A stretch of DNA of 64,000 bases from Carnobacterium iners (GCF_900177385.1 NZ_FXBJ01000002.1:2174001-2238000); one strand, 5' to 3'; shown: positions 29,433 through 39,221, numbered from the stretch's first letter. The notes: a model not told the origin generated them from the sequence alone. A program made the numbers and translations.

Positions 29433-29478
29433 AATAGATGCAACCATTTATCATTTAAGTAAATAGTTTACATCTATT
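29433..29478. other. intercistronic hairpin between pdhB and pdhC
   Basis: AATAGATG (29433-29440) pairs with CATCTATT (29471-29478) in the 145-bp gap between pdhB and pdhC. On the minus strand the stem is followed by GATTTTAAG, a poor terminator, so a processing or partial-termination hairpin is more likely. Role inferred. Confidence 0.45.
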
Positions 29479-29503
29479 GTTTTTTTGTCTAATAATTTGC
29501 AAA

Positions 29504-30481
29504 TTAGAAGTTATAAACTTCTTTTATTTTATCTGCAATATCAGCAGCATTTGGCAACCAAGCGCTCTCAGCTAAACCAAACGGAAATACTGTATCTGGT
29601 GCTGCAACGCGGCCAATCGGAGCTTCTAGTGAAAGTACAGCACGTTCTGCGATTTCAGACATAACCATTGCACCAGCACCTGCTTGACGTTGTGCTTCTT
29701 GAACCACTACTACACGGCCAGTTTTTTCAACTGATGCGATAATTGTTTCAATATCTAATGGAGAAACGGTTCTTAAATCTACGATTTCTACAGAGATGCC
29801 CTCTTTTTCTAAATCATCAGCTGCTTTAAGTGCTTCACGAACCATTGCACCATAAGTGATGACAGAAACGTCTTTACCTTCGCGAGAAATAGCAGCTTTA
29901 CCTAATGGAATAGTATAAGATTCTTCAGGAACTTCATCACGGAATGAACGATACAATTTCATATGTTCAATAAATACAACAGGATCGTTATCGCGAAGAG
30001 CTGAAATTAATAAGCCTTTTGCATCATAAGGATTTGAAGGAATAACCACTTTTAAACCTGGTGATTGTGTCATCAAACCTTCTAAGTTATCTGAGTGCAT
30101 TTCTGGTGTATGAACACCTCCACCAAATGGCATACGGATTGTAATTGGTAAGCTACGTGTACCACTCATACGGTAACGTGTACGTGCAGCTTGGCCAGCA
30201 ATGGAGTCTAACACTTCAAAGATAAAACCAATAAATTGAATTTCTGGAACTGGACGAAATCCTTGTAAAGCTAAACCAATAGCCATACCACCGATACCTG
30301 ATTCAGCAAGAGGAGTATCTGAAACTCTTTCTTCGCCAAATTTCTCTTGAAGACCTGCAGTTGCGCGGAACACTCCACCATTTTTACCGACATCTTCTCC
30401 AAATACTAAAATATCTTGATCGCGTTCCATTTCTTGTTCAAGTGCTTCAGTTATCGCTTGGATCATTGTTTTTTGTGCCAT
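29504..30481 (-). CDS. pdhB: pyruvate dehydrogenase E1 component beta subunit
   Basis: Partner of PdhA in the thiamine-diphosphate E1 decarboxylase. It has 325 residues, the normal length. Diagnostic segments are [15 protein letters not shown] near the N-terminus (with the activating Glu), [13 protein letters not shown], and the C-terminal transketolase domain with [13 protein letters not shown] and [14 protein letters not shown]. It starts two bases after the pdhA stop, so the pair is translationally coupled. Confidence 0.97.
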   Translation of the reverse strand: MAQKTMIQAITEALEQEMERDQDILVFGEDVGKNGGVFRATAGLQEKFGEERVSDTPLAESGIGGMAIGLALQGFRPVPEIQFIGFIFEVLDSIAGQAARTRYRMSGTRSLPITIRMPFGGGVHTPEMHSDNLEGLMTQSPGLKVVIPSNPYDAKGLLISALRDNDPVVFIEHMKLYRSFRDEVPEESYTIPLGKAAISREGKDVSVITYGAMVREALKAADDLEKEGISVEIVDLRTVSPLDIETIIASVEKTGRVVVVQEAQRQAGAGAMVMSEIAERAVLSLEAPIGRVAAPDTVFPFGLAESAWLPNAADIADKIKEVYNF

Positions 30482-30483
30482 AA

Positions 30484-31614
<1,131 letters not shown>

Positions 31615-31645
31615 TTACATTCTAATTTTTATAAAGTTCTGTTTT

Positions 31646-31666
31646 ATACAGTTATTCAAACTGTAT
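31646..31666. promoter_or_regulatory. perfect inverted repeat in the pdh leader (candidate operator)
   Basis: ATACAGTT (31646-31653) and AACTGTAT (31659-31666) form a perfect 8-bp inverted repeat with a 5-bp spacer, about 15-35 bases downstream of the predicted pdh start point. A repressor operator there would block elongation; a leader hairpin is the alternative. The regulator is unknown. Confidence 0.45.
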
Positions 31667-31689
31667 TAGTGCAATCTGTTTGCTAATTA

Positions 31690-31718
31690 AATTTACCACT
31701 ATTTTTCTAGTTATGCAA
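31690..31718 (-). promoter_or_regulatory. sigma-A promoter of pdhABCD
   Basis: Minus-strand TTGCAT (31718-31713), a 17-bp spacer and TAAATT (31695-31690) with TGG in front (extended -10). The position is about 95 bp upstream of pdhA. Confidence 0.6.
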
Positions 31719-31719
31719 G

Positions 31720-32060
31720 CATATCAACGCTTTTCAGGCTACAAAATCTTGTTTTTATAATAAAAATAATGGAAATCTTGTTTTTTTTTTAGTGTCGTGA
31801 AGTATTTCACTACTATTTTTATGCTGTTTTTTTCAAAATTAATCTTGTTATAAAAAAAAATAGGCTAGATAATTGATTAATCAAAGTTAAAACTGTTATA
31901 TAATTTAAAATAAACTGTATTATTTTCGACACAGTAAACATAAAATATAAAACATGTCGTTTTGTTCACAATCTAAAAAAATAATGAGAACATTCTCATT
32001 CACTTTAAATTTTTCTATTAAATTTCTTTTTTTAAAAAAGAATAATGATTTTATTTTTAA
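31720..32060. other. gene-less AT-rich stretch between pdhA and gdhA with inverted repeats
   Basis: No credible gene lies here. It holds the inverted repeat AATGAGAA-CA-TTCTCATT (31983-32000), two isolated AACTGT motifs near 31891 and 31912 resembling half-sites of the pdh leader repeat, and a plus-strand TATAAT at about 31896 with a weak -35 (TTAATC). A plus-strand RNA ending in the bidirectional hairpin at 32056-32102 is possible but unsupported otherwise. Confidence 0.35.
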
Positions 32061-32102
32061 AAAAAGAAAGAAACAGACTTTTAAATCTGTTTCTTTCTTT
32101 TT
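32056..32102 (-). terminator. gdhA terminator
   Basis: The stem GAAAGAAACAGA/TCTGTTTCTTTC is followed by a T-rich tract on the minus strand. It begins at the gdhA stop and would also work on the plus strand. Confidence 0.85.
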
Positions 32103-33447
32103 ATACAAGTCCTTGACTAATCATTGATTGGGCTATTTTTATAAATCCAGCAATATTTGCTCCTGCAACAAAATTACCTGGCATATGATACATTTTAGCA
32201 GTATCACGCACTTCAATATAGATAGACTCCATAATATTTTTTAGCTTTTCATCTACTTCTTCAAATGACCAGCTAAGTCGTTGACTATTTTGAGACATCT
32301 CTAAAGCAGAAACAGCTACTCCACCTGCATTTGATGCTTTTCCTGGTGCATATAGAATCTTAGCTTCTTGGTAAACTTCAATTGCATCTAAATTAGAAGG
32401 CATGTTAGCTCCTTCGGCAACAGCTATAACACCATTTCTAATCATCTTTCTAGCTTTTTCACCATTTATTTCATTTTGAGTAGCGCAAGGTAGTGCTACT
32501 TGATATTTCTTATCTATATCCCAGATGCTTCCTTCATAATAATAAGCTTTTGGATGGCGATGAACGTACTCAGAAATTCTTTTTCTTTCTACTTCTTTTA
32601 TTTGTTTAATAGTAGCATGGTCAATTCCAGCTGGATCCCAAATATAACCATCAGAATCGGAGCATGCAATGACTTTTCCACCTAATTCATGTACTTTTTG
32701 AATAACGTAAATAGCTACATTTCCGCTACCCGAAACAACTACTTTTTTATTTTCAAAAGAATTCTTCGTATCTTGAAGCATTTTATCTGTAAAATAAGCC
32801 ACTCCATAACCCGTTGCTTCTGTTCTACCCAAGCTACCGCCTAAAAATACAGGCTTACCAGTTAATACACCTGCTTCAGATCCATTTAAACGTTTGTACT
32901 GTCCATACAGATAACCTATTTCTCTTGCTCCAACACCTATATCCCCGGCTGGAACATCAAGATTAGGCCCAATGTGGTGCTGCAATTCCATCATAAAACT
33001 TTGACAAAAACGCATTACTTCATTATCCGATTTGCCTTTAGGATCAAAATCACTGCCACCTTTTCCACCCCCAATAGGAAGTCCTGTTAAACTATTTTTA
33101 AAAACTTGTTCGAATCCAAGAAACTTAATAATACTTTGGTTTACACTTGGATGAAATCGAAGACCACCTTTATAAGGTCCAATGGCTGAATTAAACTGAA
33201 CACGAAATCCTCTATTTACTTTTACTTCTCCATGATCAGTCATCCAAGAAACTTTAAATTGAATGATTCTTTCTGGTTCTATCATTCGTTCTAAAATATT
33301 TTGTTGAATAAATTCAGGATGAGCAGTAAAAACCGGCTCAATACTTCCAATAAACTCCTTGACTGCTTGTAGAAATTCCATTTGATCAGGATCACTTTTT
33401 AGTATTTTTGCATAGGTGTCTTCTATATATTTTTCTGCTTCTTTCAT
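32101..33447 (-). CDS. gdhA: NADP-type glutamate dehydrogenase
   Basis: Interconverts glutamate with 2-oxoglutarate and ammonia. From the ATG at 33447 it has 448 residues, typical of the hexameric small enzymes. The conserved GPYKGGLRFHPSVNQS, the catalytic-lysine segment PIGGGKGGSDFDPKGKSD and the nucleotide-binding VVSGSGNVAIYV are visible. An in-frame TTG lies 11 codons upstream, but AGTGGGG is correctly spaced from the ATG. NADP preference is inferred from similarity to this subfamily. It is a single gene, divergent from def. Confidence 0.96.
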   Translation of the reverse strand: MKEAEKYIEDTYAKILKSDPDQMEFLQAVKEFIGSIEPVFTAHPEFIQQNILERMIEPERIIQFKVSWMTDHGEVKVNRGFRVQFNSAIGPYKGGLRFHPSVNQSIIKFLGFEQVFKNSLTGLPIGGGKGGSDFDPKGKSDNEVMRFCQSFMMELQHHIGPNLDVPAGDIGVGAREIGYLYGQYKRLNGSEAGVLTGKPVFLGGSLGRTEATGYGVAYFTDKMLQDTKNSFENKKVVVSGSGNVAIYVIQKVHELGGKVIACSDSDGYIWDPAGIDHATIKQIKEVERKRISEYVHRHPKAYYYEGSIWDIDKKYQVALPCATQNEINGEKARKMIRNGVIAVAEGANMPSNLDAIEVYQEAKILYAPGKASNAGGVAVSALEMSQNSQRLSWSFEEVDEKLKNIMESIYIEVRDTAKMYHMPGNFVAGANIAGFIKIAQSMISQGLV

Positions 33448-33501
33448 ACTATCTACCCCACTTTCTTCAATCGCCAACAAGCCTATTGTTTCTTGTTCAA
33501 A

Positions 33502-33530
33502 ATTATCTCATATTTTGTTTTGAAAATGAA
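33502..33530 (-). promoter_or_regulatory. candidate promoter of gdhA
   Basis: Minus-strand TTCATT (33530-33525), a 17-bp spacer and GATAAT (33507-33502) preceded by TGA. The -35 is weak. Confidence 0.45.
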
Positions 33531-33622
33531 GTTTTTATTTCAACATCTTTAAAATTAATTTGACCGTGCATTTTAGTTGAATAGCTGTTAAAATTAAAAA
33601 GTTAGTAATTATCGTATCTAAA

Positions 33623-33651
33623 TTGAATGAATGTATCTATAAAAATATAAA
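33623..33651 (+). promoter_or_regulatory. sigma-A promoter of def
   Basis: TTGAAT (33623-33628), a 17-bp spacer and TATAAA (33646-33651), about 30 bp ahead of the def start. Confidence 0.55.
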
Positions 33652-33682
33652 ATGAAAATTTATTTACAGGAGTGAAATACAA

Positions 33683-34246
33683 ATGATTACAATGAAGAAT
33701 ATCATTTTGGAGGGCAATTCCACTTTAAGAAAGACTGCAGAGGAAATTTCTTTTCCTATTAGCGAAGAGCTAAAAATACTTGGACAAGAAATGTTAGAGT
33801 TTCTAAAAAATAGCCAAGATGCAGATTTAGCAGAAGAATATCAACTTCGTGCTGGAGTCGGATTAGCGGCACCTCAATTAAATGTTTCAAAAAGAATGAT
33901 TGCTGTTCATATACCTAATGTTGACGATGAAACAAGTGAGCCAATTTTGAGTACAGTTATGATTAATCCTAAAGTCATCAGTCACTCTGTTCAAAGTGCT
34001 TGTCTATCAGATGGTGAAGGATGTCTTTCTGTCAACCGTGATGTTCCTGGATATGTTCCTCGTCATACTAGAATAACTGTAACTTACTTTGACTTGAACG
34101 GCCAAGAGCAAAAGATTCGTTTGAAAAATTATTCTGCTATTGTGATTCAACACGAAATTGATCATATTAATGGTATTATGTTCTACGATCATATTAATAA
34201 AGAAGATCCTTTTCACTTAGATGAAAATATTTCTATTCTTTCTTAA
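33683..34246 (+). CDS. def: peptide deformylase
   Basis: Metalloenzyme that removes the formyl group from the N-terminal methionine of new proteins. It has 187 residues, the length of type 2 Gram-positive enzymes. All three motifs are present: GVGLAAPQ (motif 1), EGCLS (motif 2, metal-binding Cys) and QHEIDH (motif 3, two metal His and the catalytic Glu). The insertions around residues 60-90 also fit type 2. SD CAGGAGTG is upstream. No fmt gene lies nearby. Confidence 0.97.
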   Translation: MITMKNIILEGNSTLRKTAEEISFPISEELKILGQEMLEFLKNSQDADLAEEYQLRAGVGLAAPQLNVSKRMIAVHIPNVDDETSEPILSTVMINPKVISHSVQSACLSDGEGCLSVNRDVPGYVPRHTRITVTYFDLNGQEQKIRLKNYSAIVIQHEIDHINGIMFYDHINKEDPFHLDENISILS

Positions 34247-34273
34247 TTAGCAGGCTATAAAGTAAAATAATCA

Positions 34274-34316
34274 GGCCAAAGCAAGGTAGCGTTTTAACTA
34301 TGCTTTAGCCTTTTTT
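34274..34316 (+). terminator. def terminator
   Basis: GGCCAAAGCA (34274-34283) pairs with TGCTTTAGCC (34301-34310) with one mismatch, followed by TTTTTT. Confidence 0.85.
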
Positions 34317-34364
34317 GATTGATTTGATAAAGTTAAACGGATATTGCTTAAAAATATTATATTT

Positions 34365-34400
34365 GCAACACCAGTAATATTAATTAAATACTAGTGTTGC
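34365..34400. repeat. inverted repeat abutting the integrase remnant
   Basis: GCAACAC (34365-34371) pairs with GTGTTGC (34394-34400). After one mismatch, AGTA/TACT extends the stem around a 12-nt AT-rich loop. It has no T-run. It ends exactly where the integrase homology begins and may mark a deletion junction. Confidence 0.5.
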
Positions 34401-34520
34401 ATGAAAGTCATTCAAGAACGGTTAGAACATAAACAAATAAGCACCACAATGGACATTTATGCTCACGTTTTAAAAGAAGCGGATCAAGGAGCTGGAGACA
34501 CATTTAAGAACCTATTTTAA
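34401..34520 (+). pseudogene. C-terminal remnant of a tyrosine-family phage/ICE integrase
   Basis: Thirty-nine codons encode MKVIQERLEHKQISTTMDIYAHV and a short tail. This matches the last catalytic block of tyrosine recombinases: the LGH box (here LEH) and the nucleophilic tyrosine in DIYAHV. The arginine boxes and DNA-binding domains are absent, and an in-frame TAG lies two codons before the ATG, so it cannot be a working recombinase. It points toward the 3' end of the adjacent tRNA-Ala gene, the usual attachment site of such elements. It is most likely a scar of an excised or deleted element. Confidence 0.85.
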
Positions 34521-34561
34521 AGTTATGCACCTTTCGTGCACCTTTTATCTAAAATTACATA

Positions 34562-34609
34562 AAAAACGCCTATACAATCGGTTTGAAACACCGTCATATA
34601 AGCGTTTTT
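34562..34609. terminator. long bidirectional hairpin between integrase remnant and tRNA-Ala
   Basis: AAAAACGC-C-TATA (34562-34574) pairs with TATA-A-GCGTTTTT (34597-34609) with one mismatch. It has an A-run on one side and a T-run on the other, and an inner CGG/CCG pair. It can terminate the tRNA transcript and the old integrase transcript. A smaller TGCAC/GTGCA hairpin sits at 34526-34540. Confidence 0.75.
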
Positions 34610-34615
34610 AGCTTA

Positions 34616-34688
34616 TGGAGATAAGGGGGTTCGAACCCCTGACCTTTTGGCTGCCAGCCAAACACTCTCCCAGCTGAGCTATACCCCC
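34616..34688 (-). tRNA. tRNA-Ala (anticodon GGC)
   Basis: A 73-nt cloverleaf on the minus strand. The acceptor stem GGGGGTA pairs with TATCTCC (two G-T pairs), and the D arm contains GCTCAGCTGGGAGAG. The anticodon stem TTTGG/CCAAA encloses the loop CTGGCAG with anticodon GGC. The T arm is AGGGG-TTCGAAC-CCCCT. The discriminator is A; the CCA end is not encoded. It lies downstream of the HAD phosphatase gene. Confidence 0.93.
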
Positions 34689-34725
34689 ATAAATAAGAAA
34701 CAAATCTTATTTATCAACGCCTTTA

Positions 34726-35505
34726 TTATATCAGACCAAGTTCTTGCAATGCAAGATAAATTCCATCTTCATTACAGTTCTTAGTTATCTTATCTGCTTT
34801 TAATTTCACTATTTCTAATGCATTCCCCATTGCTACACCTGTTCCTACCTCAGTAAGCATTTCTAAATCATTTAAACCATCTCCAAAAGCGATTGTATCT
34901 TCTATTGCAAATCCTTGTTGTTTCGCAAAATATAATACCGTATGTGCTTTAGAACCGTCATGAGGAACGACATCAACTCCATCAGTATGCCATCTAATAA
35001 ATTTGAATTTAGGAAACTGACCATTCTCATAGGCATTTTTTTCTTCATCCGTATAAAAAATTAAACTTTGATAGATAGGATTAGTCAGGTGATAATCATG
35101 ATCATGAGGGGGAGGACTTGACCCGACACTCTTCATCGCATTAATCATTCTTATATTGTTATCTTTGCTTCTTCTTTTTAACTTATCAGCAGATTCATAA
35201 ATAACATCGTGGTTGTGCTTGTCTGAAATTTCAACTAATCTTTTAAATTCATTTTGGTCTAGCTTATTTTCGAAAACAAGCTTGTTGCGAAAATAACCTG
35301 CTGCTCCATTACAAATAATATAATTATCAAATTCTAACTCATCGATAATAGATTGAGCTAAAAATAAGTTCCTACCTGTCGCGATAACAACTTCATGACC
35401 GAGTTCTTTTAATTGCTCTAGAGCTTTTTTAGTACTAGGTAAAAATTTCTTCTCGTCATTCAGTAATGTTCCATCTATATCAAAAAATATCATTTTTTTT
35501 TTCAT
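34726..35505 (-). CDS. HAD-superfamily phosphatase, Cof subfamily
   Basis: A 259-residue haloacid-dehalogenase-type phosphatase of the Cof/YbjI class (type IIB cap). Motif I is FFDIDGTLL (nucleophile Asp8, acid Asp10), motif II is ATGR, and motif IV is GDGLNDLEML. The cap lies between about residues 82 and 180. Such enzymes act on small sugar phosphates or cofactors such as FMN/PLP; the substrate cannot be predicted. It lies 35 bp after the ABC transporter pair and may be co-transcribed. Confidence 0.88.
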   Translation of the reverse strand: MKKKMIFFDIDGTLLNDEKKFLPSTKKALEQLKELGHEVVIATGRNLFLAQSIIDELEFDNYIICNGAAGYFRNKLVFENKLDQNEFKRLVEISDKHNHDVIYESADKLKRRSKDNNIRMINAMKSVGSSPPPHDHDYHLTNPIYQSLIFYTDEEKNAYENGQFPKFKFIRWHTDGVDVVPHDGSKAHTVLYFAKQQGFAIEDTIAFGDGLNDLEMLTEVGTGVAMGNALEIVKLKADKITKNCNEDGIYLALQELGLI

Positions 35506-35539
35506 TTTTCACTAACCTTTCATTTTATTAAATAGACTT

Positions 35540-37318
35540 TTATTCTTCTGCTTGTTGAAATTGGCTATTGTATAATTTCTCATAAAATCCACCTTTACTT
35601 AACAGCTCTTCGTGATTGCCTTGCTCTACGATTTCACCTTGGTCCATCACTAAGATTAAATCTGCATCTCGAATCGTTGACAATCTATGAGCAATAACAA
35701 AACTCGTACGCCCTTCCATGATCTTCTTCATCGCTTTCTGAATCAAAGCTTCTAAGCGGGTATCGACTGAACTGGTTGCTTCATCCAAGATAAGTATCCT
35801 TGGATTAGAGATGATTGCCCTAGCAATAGTTAACAATTGTTTTTGTCCTAGTGAGATATTAGAAGCTTCTTGATCTAACTCCATATTGTATCCCCCAGGC
35901 AATGTACGGATAAAATGATCCACGTTTGCTGTTTTTGCAGCGTCTATAACTTCATAATCCGTAGCATCCAATTTACCAAAACGAATATTATCTGCTATTG
36001 TTCCATTATAGAGCCAAGCATCTTGCAATACCATTCCAAATTGTGCTCTTACTTCTTTACGGTCCATTTCCTTAGTATCATAACCGTCTATTTTTATTGC
36101 TCCGCTATCAACATCATAAAAGCGCATCAATAAATTTATCAATGTCGTTTTTCCTGCTCCAGTCGGGCCAACGACTGCTACTTTTTGTCCACTTTTCACT
36201 TGAACAGTTAAATTTTTAATCAGTGGATTATTTTTATCGTACCCAAAACTAACACGCTCAAAGCTGACATTTCCGGCAATCGGTTTTGGTAAATTAATTT
36301 GAATTGCATCTGGATTTTCTTCAGGCTCATCTAAAATTTCAAAAATACGTCCAACAGCTGCTGCAGCACTTTGAAGGACTCCAGAAAGTTGCGTAATTTG
36401 AGTAAGTGGCTGATTAATTTGCCAAATGTATTGTGTAAATGCTTGTAAGTTACCTAAAGATAACGTCCCTTGGATGACAAACAATCCACCTAATACAGCT
36501 ACTACGAAATAAACTAAATGCGTAGCAAAACCAATTAGAGGGCTCATAATTCCAGAAATGAAGGCTGCTTTAAACCCATACTCGCTAAGATTATGATTAA
36601 TTATTTTAAATTCCTCTAATTTATCTTGTTCTTTTCCATAAAGTTTTATCTCAGAAAATCCACTATAACTTTCTTGGACATGTCCATTCATTGCTCCTAA
36701 AGCACTTTGTTGTTGGACAAAATAAGGTTGCGATTTACGAATAGTGTATTTTGAAATTAAAAGTGATGCTGGAATTAAGATAAGAATAACTGCTGCTAAA
36801 GGAACCGATAAATAGAGCATCATAATGACAGCGAAAGTAATTCCCATAACTGAGTTTACAATTTGTATTAAGCTTTGCTGCATAGCATTGCTCACGGCAT
36901 CTACATCATTGGTTACACGGCTTAAAATATTCCCTTGTTGATTACGATCGAAATATGAAACCGGTAATCGATTAATTTTGCTTTCAATCGTATTTCTCAA
37001 ATCACGCATCGTATGTTGAACAACATTCGTCATAATATAAGCAGAGGCATAAAGGGTTAGTTGGTAAACACCTGAAACGCCCAACATAACAATAAGTATT
37101 TGTCTAACGTATGAAAAATTAATTTTAGCCCCGGCCACACCTTTTAAGATATCCGCTACATTGTTCCCAACTTCTGTTAATGCAAGTCCGATAATAAAGG
37201 GTTGAAGTGCATTCATCAACATACAAATCATCGTTAATGTAATGGCTGAAATAAATCCTCTTTTATATGGCCTGATGAAATTCCACAAACGACGAATAGC
37301 GACTAACGATTCTCTCAT
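35540..37318 (-). CDS. ABC exporter half-transporter, canonical NBD (LmrD/EfrB-like)
   Basis: A 592-residue half-transporter: a six-helix type I exporter membrane domain (about 1-335) and a C-terminal ATPase. Walker A is GPTGAGKTT, the signature loop is unusual (ISLGQKQLL in place of LSGGQ), and Walker B is ILILDEATSSVD with the catalytic Glu. The start overlaps the stop of the upstream half-transporter by four bases (ATGA). Together they match heterodimeric multidrug exporters (LmrCD, BmrCD, EfrAB). The substrate is unknown. Confidence 0.9.
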   Translation of the reverse strand: MRESLVAIRRLWNFIRPYKRGFISAITLTMICMLMNALQPFIIGLALTEVGNNVADILKGVAGAKINFSYVRQILIVMLGVSGVYQLTLYASAYIMTNVVQHTMRDLRNTIESKINRLPVSYFDRNQQGNILSRVTNDVDAVSNAMQQSLIQIVNSVMGITFAVIMMLYLSVPLAAVILILIPASLLISKYTIRKSQPYFVQQQSALGAMNGHVQESYSGFSEIKLYGKEQDKLEEFKIINHNLSEYGFKAAFISGIMSPLIGFATHLVYFVVAVLGGLFVIQGTLSLGNLQAFTQYIWQINQPLTQITQLSGVLQSAAAAVGRIFEILDEPEENPDAIQINLPKPIAGNVSFERVSFGYDKNNPLIKNLTVQVKSGQKVAVVGPTGAGKTTLINLLMRFYDVDSGAIKIDGYDTKEMDRKEVRAQFGMVLQDAWLYNGTIADNIRFGKLDATDYEVIDAAKTANVDHFIRTLPGGYNMELDQEASNISLGQKQLLTIARAIISNPRILILDEATSSVDTRLEALIQKAMKKIMEGRTSFVIAHRLSTIRDADLILVMDQGEIVEQGNHEELLSKGGFYEKLYNSQFQQAEE

Positions 37319-39045
37319 GCTAATTCCTCCTTTGACAATTGCGATGCTGCTATATCATAATAAATATCTGATATTTTCAATAATTCTTCATGTGTGCCTT
37401 GCGCAACAACAATACCTTTATCTAAAACAATTATCTTATCCGCATGTCGAATAGATCCAACTCTTTGTGCAACGATTAAAACGGAAGCCTCTTTTGTTTC
37501 AGCTTTTAACCGTTCTCTTAACCTTGCATCGGTTTGATAATCCAATGCAGAAAAACTATCATCAAAAACGTACACGTCCGGTTTTTTTATAATCGCTCTT
37601 GCGATAGAAAGACGTTGTTTTTGTCCGCCAGACATGTTGCTCCCACCCTCTGCTAAAAGTTCTTCATACTTTGCTGGTTTTGATAATATAAATTCTTTTG
37701 ATTGAGAAATATCAGAAGCTTCATCAACTTCATTAGTTGTCGCATTCCACTTTCCATAGCGCATATTCTGAGAGATAGTCCCAGTAAATAAAAGAGCTTT
37801 CTGAGGAATAAAGCCAATTTTTTTTCGTAAAGCTTTCAATTGATAATCCCTTACATCTACCCCATCTATCAAAACACGACCTTTAGTTACATCATAGAAT
37901 CGTGGAATTAATTGAATTAATGTCGATTTCCCACTTCCTGTACTTCCTATAAAAGCAACCGTTTCGCCAGGTTCTGCTGTGAAACTAACATCTCTGATAA
38001 CAGGAGATTCTGTATTTCCTGGGTAAGCAAATGTCACATTTTCAAAAACAACATATCCATGAATAGCCGTTTCTGTTATACCATTTTCATTTTCATCTAT
38101 AGAAGGAACTGTTTGAAGGACTTCTTCGATTCTTTCTGCTGACACAGCTGCTCTTGGATATATCATGAAGACATTCGCAAATAGCATAAATGAAAATAAC
38201 GCTAGAAAAATATATTCGATAAAAGCAATCAAACTGCCTACTTGTAAGTCTCCGCTTTGAATTTCAACCGTTCCAGACCAAACAATGCTTACTAAAATGA
38301 TATTAAATACAATAGAAAAACCAGGCATAGCTAATGCCATCAATTTGAAAAGTTTTTTAGAAATAGCTGTATAGCTTTCATTAACTTTTACAAATCTTTC
38401 TTCTTGGAATGTTTCTTTAACAAAAGCTCGAATAACTCTAAGTCCAGTTAAATTCTCTCGCAAATTTTGATTAATGTGATCCAAACTTTTTTGTTGTTTT
38501 TCTGATAAAGGCTCTGACTTACGAGCAATCAACCAAACAATTGCAAAAAGAAATGGAATAGCTATTAATACTGTAGACGATAGTGAAGGACTTGTTCTTA
38601 CGATCATGAAAAAACTAGCAATGAACATAATAGGCGTCATCATTCCTAATCTCAATAGCATTTGTAGAAAAGTCATCACTTGAAAGGCGTCATTCGTCGT
38701 CCTAGTAACTAAAGAAGAGACACCAATCTGGTTAAACTCACTATGTGAAAAAGATTGGACGGATAAAAAAATATCGTTTCTAATGTCTCTAACAATTTTA
38801 GTAGTAATTTTACTACCTGTATAAGCTAGTCCTATCAAACTAATTAATCCTATAACCGCTATGACTACCATCCATTTGCCATAGTTCATCACCTCAGAAA
38901 AATCATTCATAATAATTCCTTTGTCAATAATTAAAGCTAGCAAGGTTGGTAACCCCAGTTCAATGATGACAAAGCCAAATACACATAAAAAATTTAACCA
39001 TAACAATCCTTTATAATTTTTTAAATAACGTAACATTAACTTCAC
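37315..39045 (-). CDS. ABC exporter half-transporter, degenerate NBD (LmrC/EfrA-like)
   Basis: A 576-residue partner of the following gene: membrane domain about 1-320, then ATPase with Walker A GSTGSGKST and the canonical signature MSGGQKQR. After Walker B it has VYVFDDSFSALD, with Asp where the catalytic Glu should be. This asymmetric pairing, a degenerate catalytic base here and a variant signature in the partner, is the hallmark of heterodimeric exporters with one impaired ATP site. First gene of the two- or three-gene unit. Confidence 0.9.
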   Translation of the reverse strand: MKLMLRYLKNYKGLLWLNFLCVFGFVIIELGLPTLLALIIDKGIIMNDFSEVMNYGKWMVVIAVIGLISLIGLAYTGSKITTKIVRDIRNDIFLSVQSFSHSEFNQIGVSSLVTRTTNDAFQVMTFLQMLLRLGMMTPIMFIASFFMIVRTSPSLSSTVLIAIPFLFAIVWLIARKSEPLSEKQQKSLDHINQNLRENLTGLRVIRAFVKETFQEERFVKVNESYTAISKKLFKLMALAMPGFSIVFNIILVSIVWSGTVEIQSGDLQVGSLIAFIEYIFLALFSFMLFANVFMIYPRAAVSAERIEEVLQTVPSIDENENGITETAIHGYVVFENVTFAYPGNTESPVIRDVSFTAEPGETVAFIGSTGSGKSTLIQLIPRFYDVTKGRVLIDGVDVRDYQLKALRKKIGFIPQKALLFTGTISQNMRYGKWNATTNEVDEASDISQSKEFILSKPAKYEELLAEGGSNMSGGQKQRLSIARAIIKKPDVYVFDDSFSALDYQTDARLRERLKAETKEASVLIVAQRVGSIRHADKIIVLDKGIVVAQGTHEELLKISDIYYDIAASQLSKEELA

Positions 39046-39206
39046 TTACTCATCTCCTTTTAATCCATTCTAAGTAAATCCTTTCTAGCTAATATAGCAT
39101 AGTCTAGATAAAAGGAACATTGCTAAAATCTTTTTCTATTTTTGACTTTAACTTTCTTTCTTTTTTTAATGATTAGCCTTAGTTTCTATACTTACTAAAT
39201 GAACTA

Positions 39207-39215
39207 TGTTAAAAT
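39207..39215 (+). promoter_or_regulatory. extended -10 promoter element for rpoY-rnjA
   Basis: TGTTAAAAT (39207-39215) is a good extended -10 (TGnTAAAAT). No clear -35 is visible at 17 bp. It would start a transcript near 39222, giving a leader of about 250 nt. Confidence 0.5.
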
Positions 39216-39221
39216 GAACAT

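Noticed and set aside
31719-31738. cre-like (CcpA) site upstream of the pdh promoter, TGAAAAGCGTTGATA on the minus strand
   Set aside because: The half-sites are one base out of register with the TGNNANCGNNNNCA consensus, so I do not call it.
31920-32108. 62-codon minus-strand open frame before the pdh promoter region
   Set aside because: Low-complexity Lys/Phe/Leu sequence produced by AT-rich DNA and by the gdhA terminator; no ribosome site.
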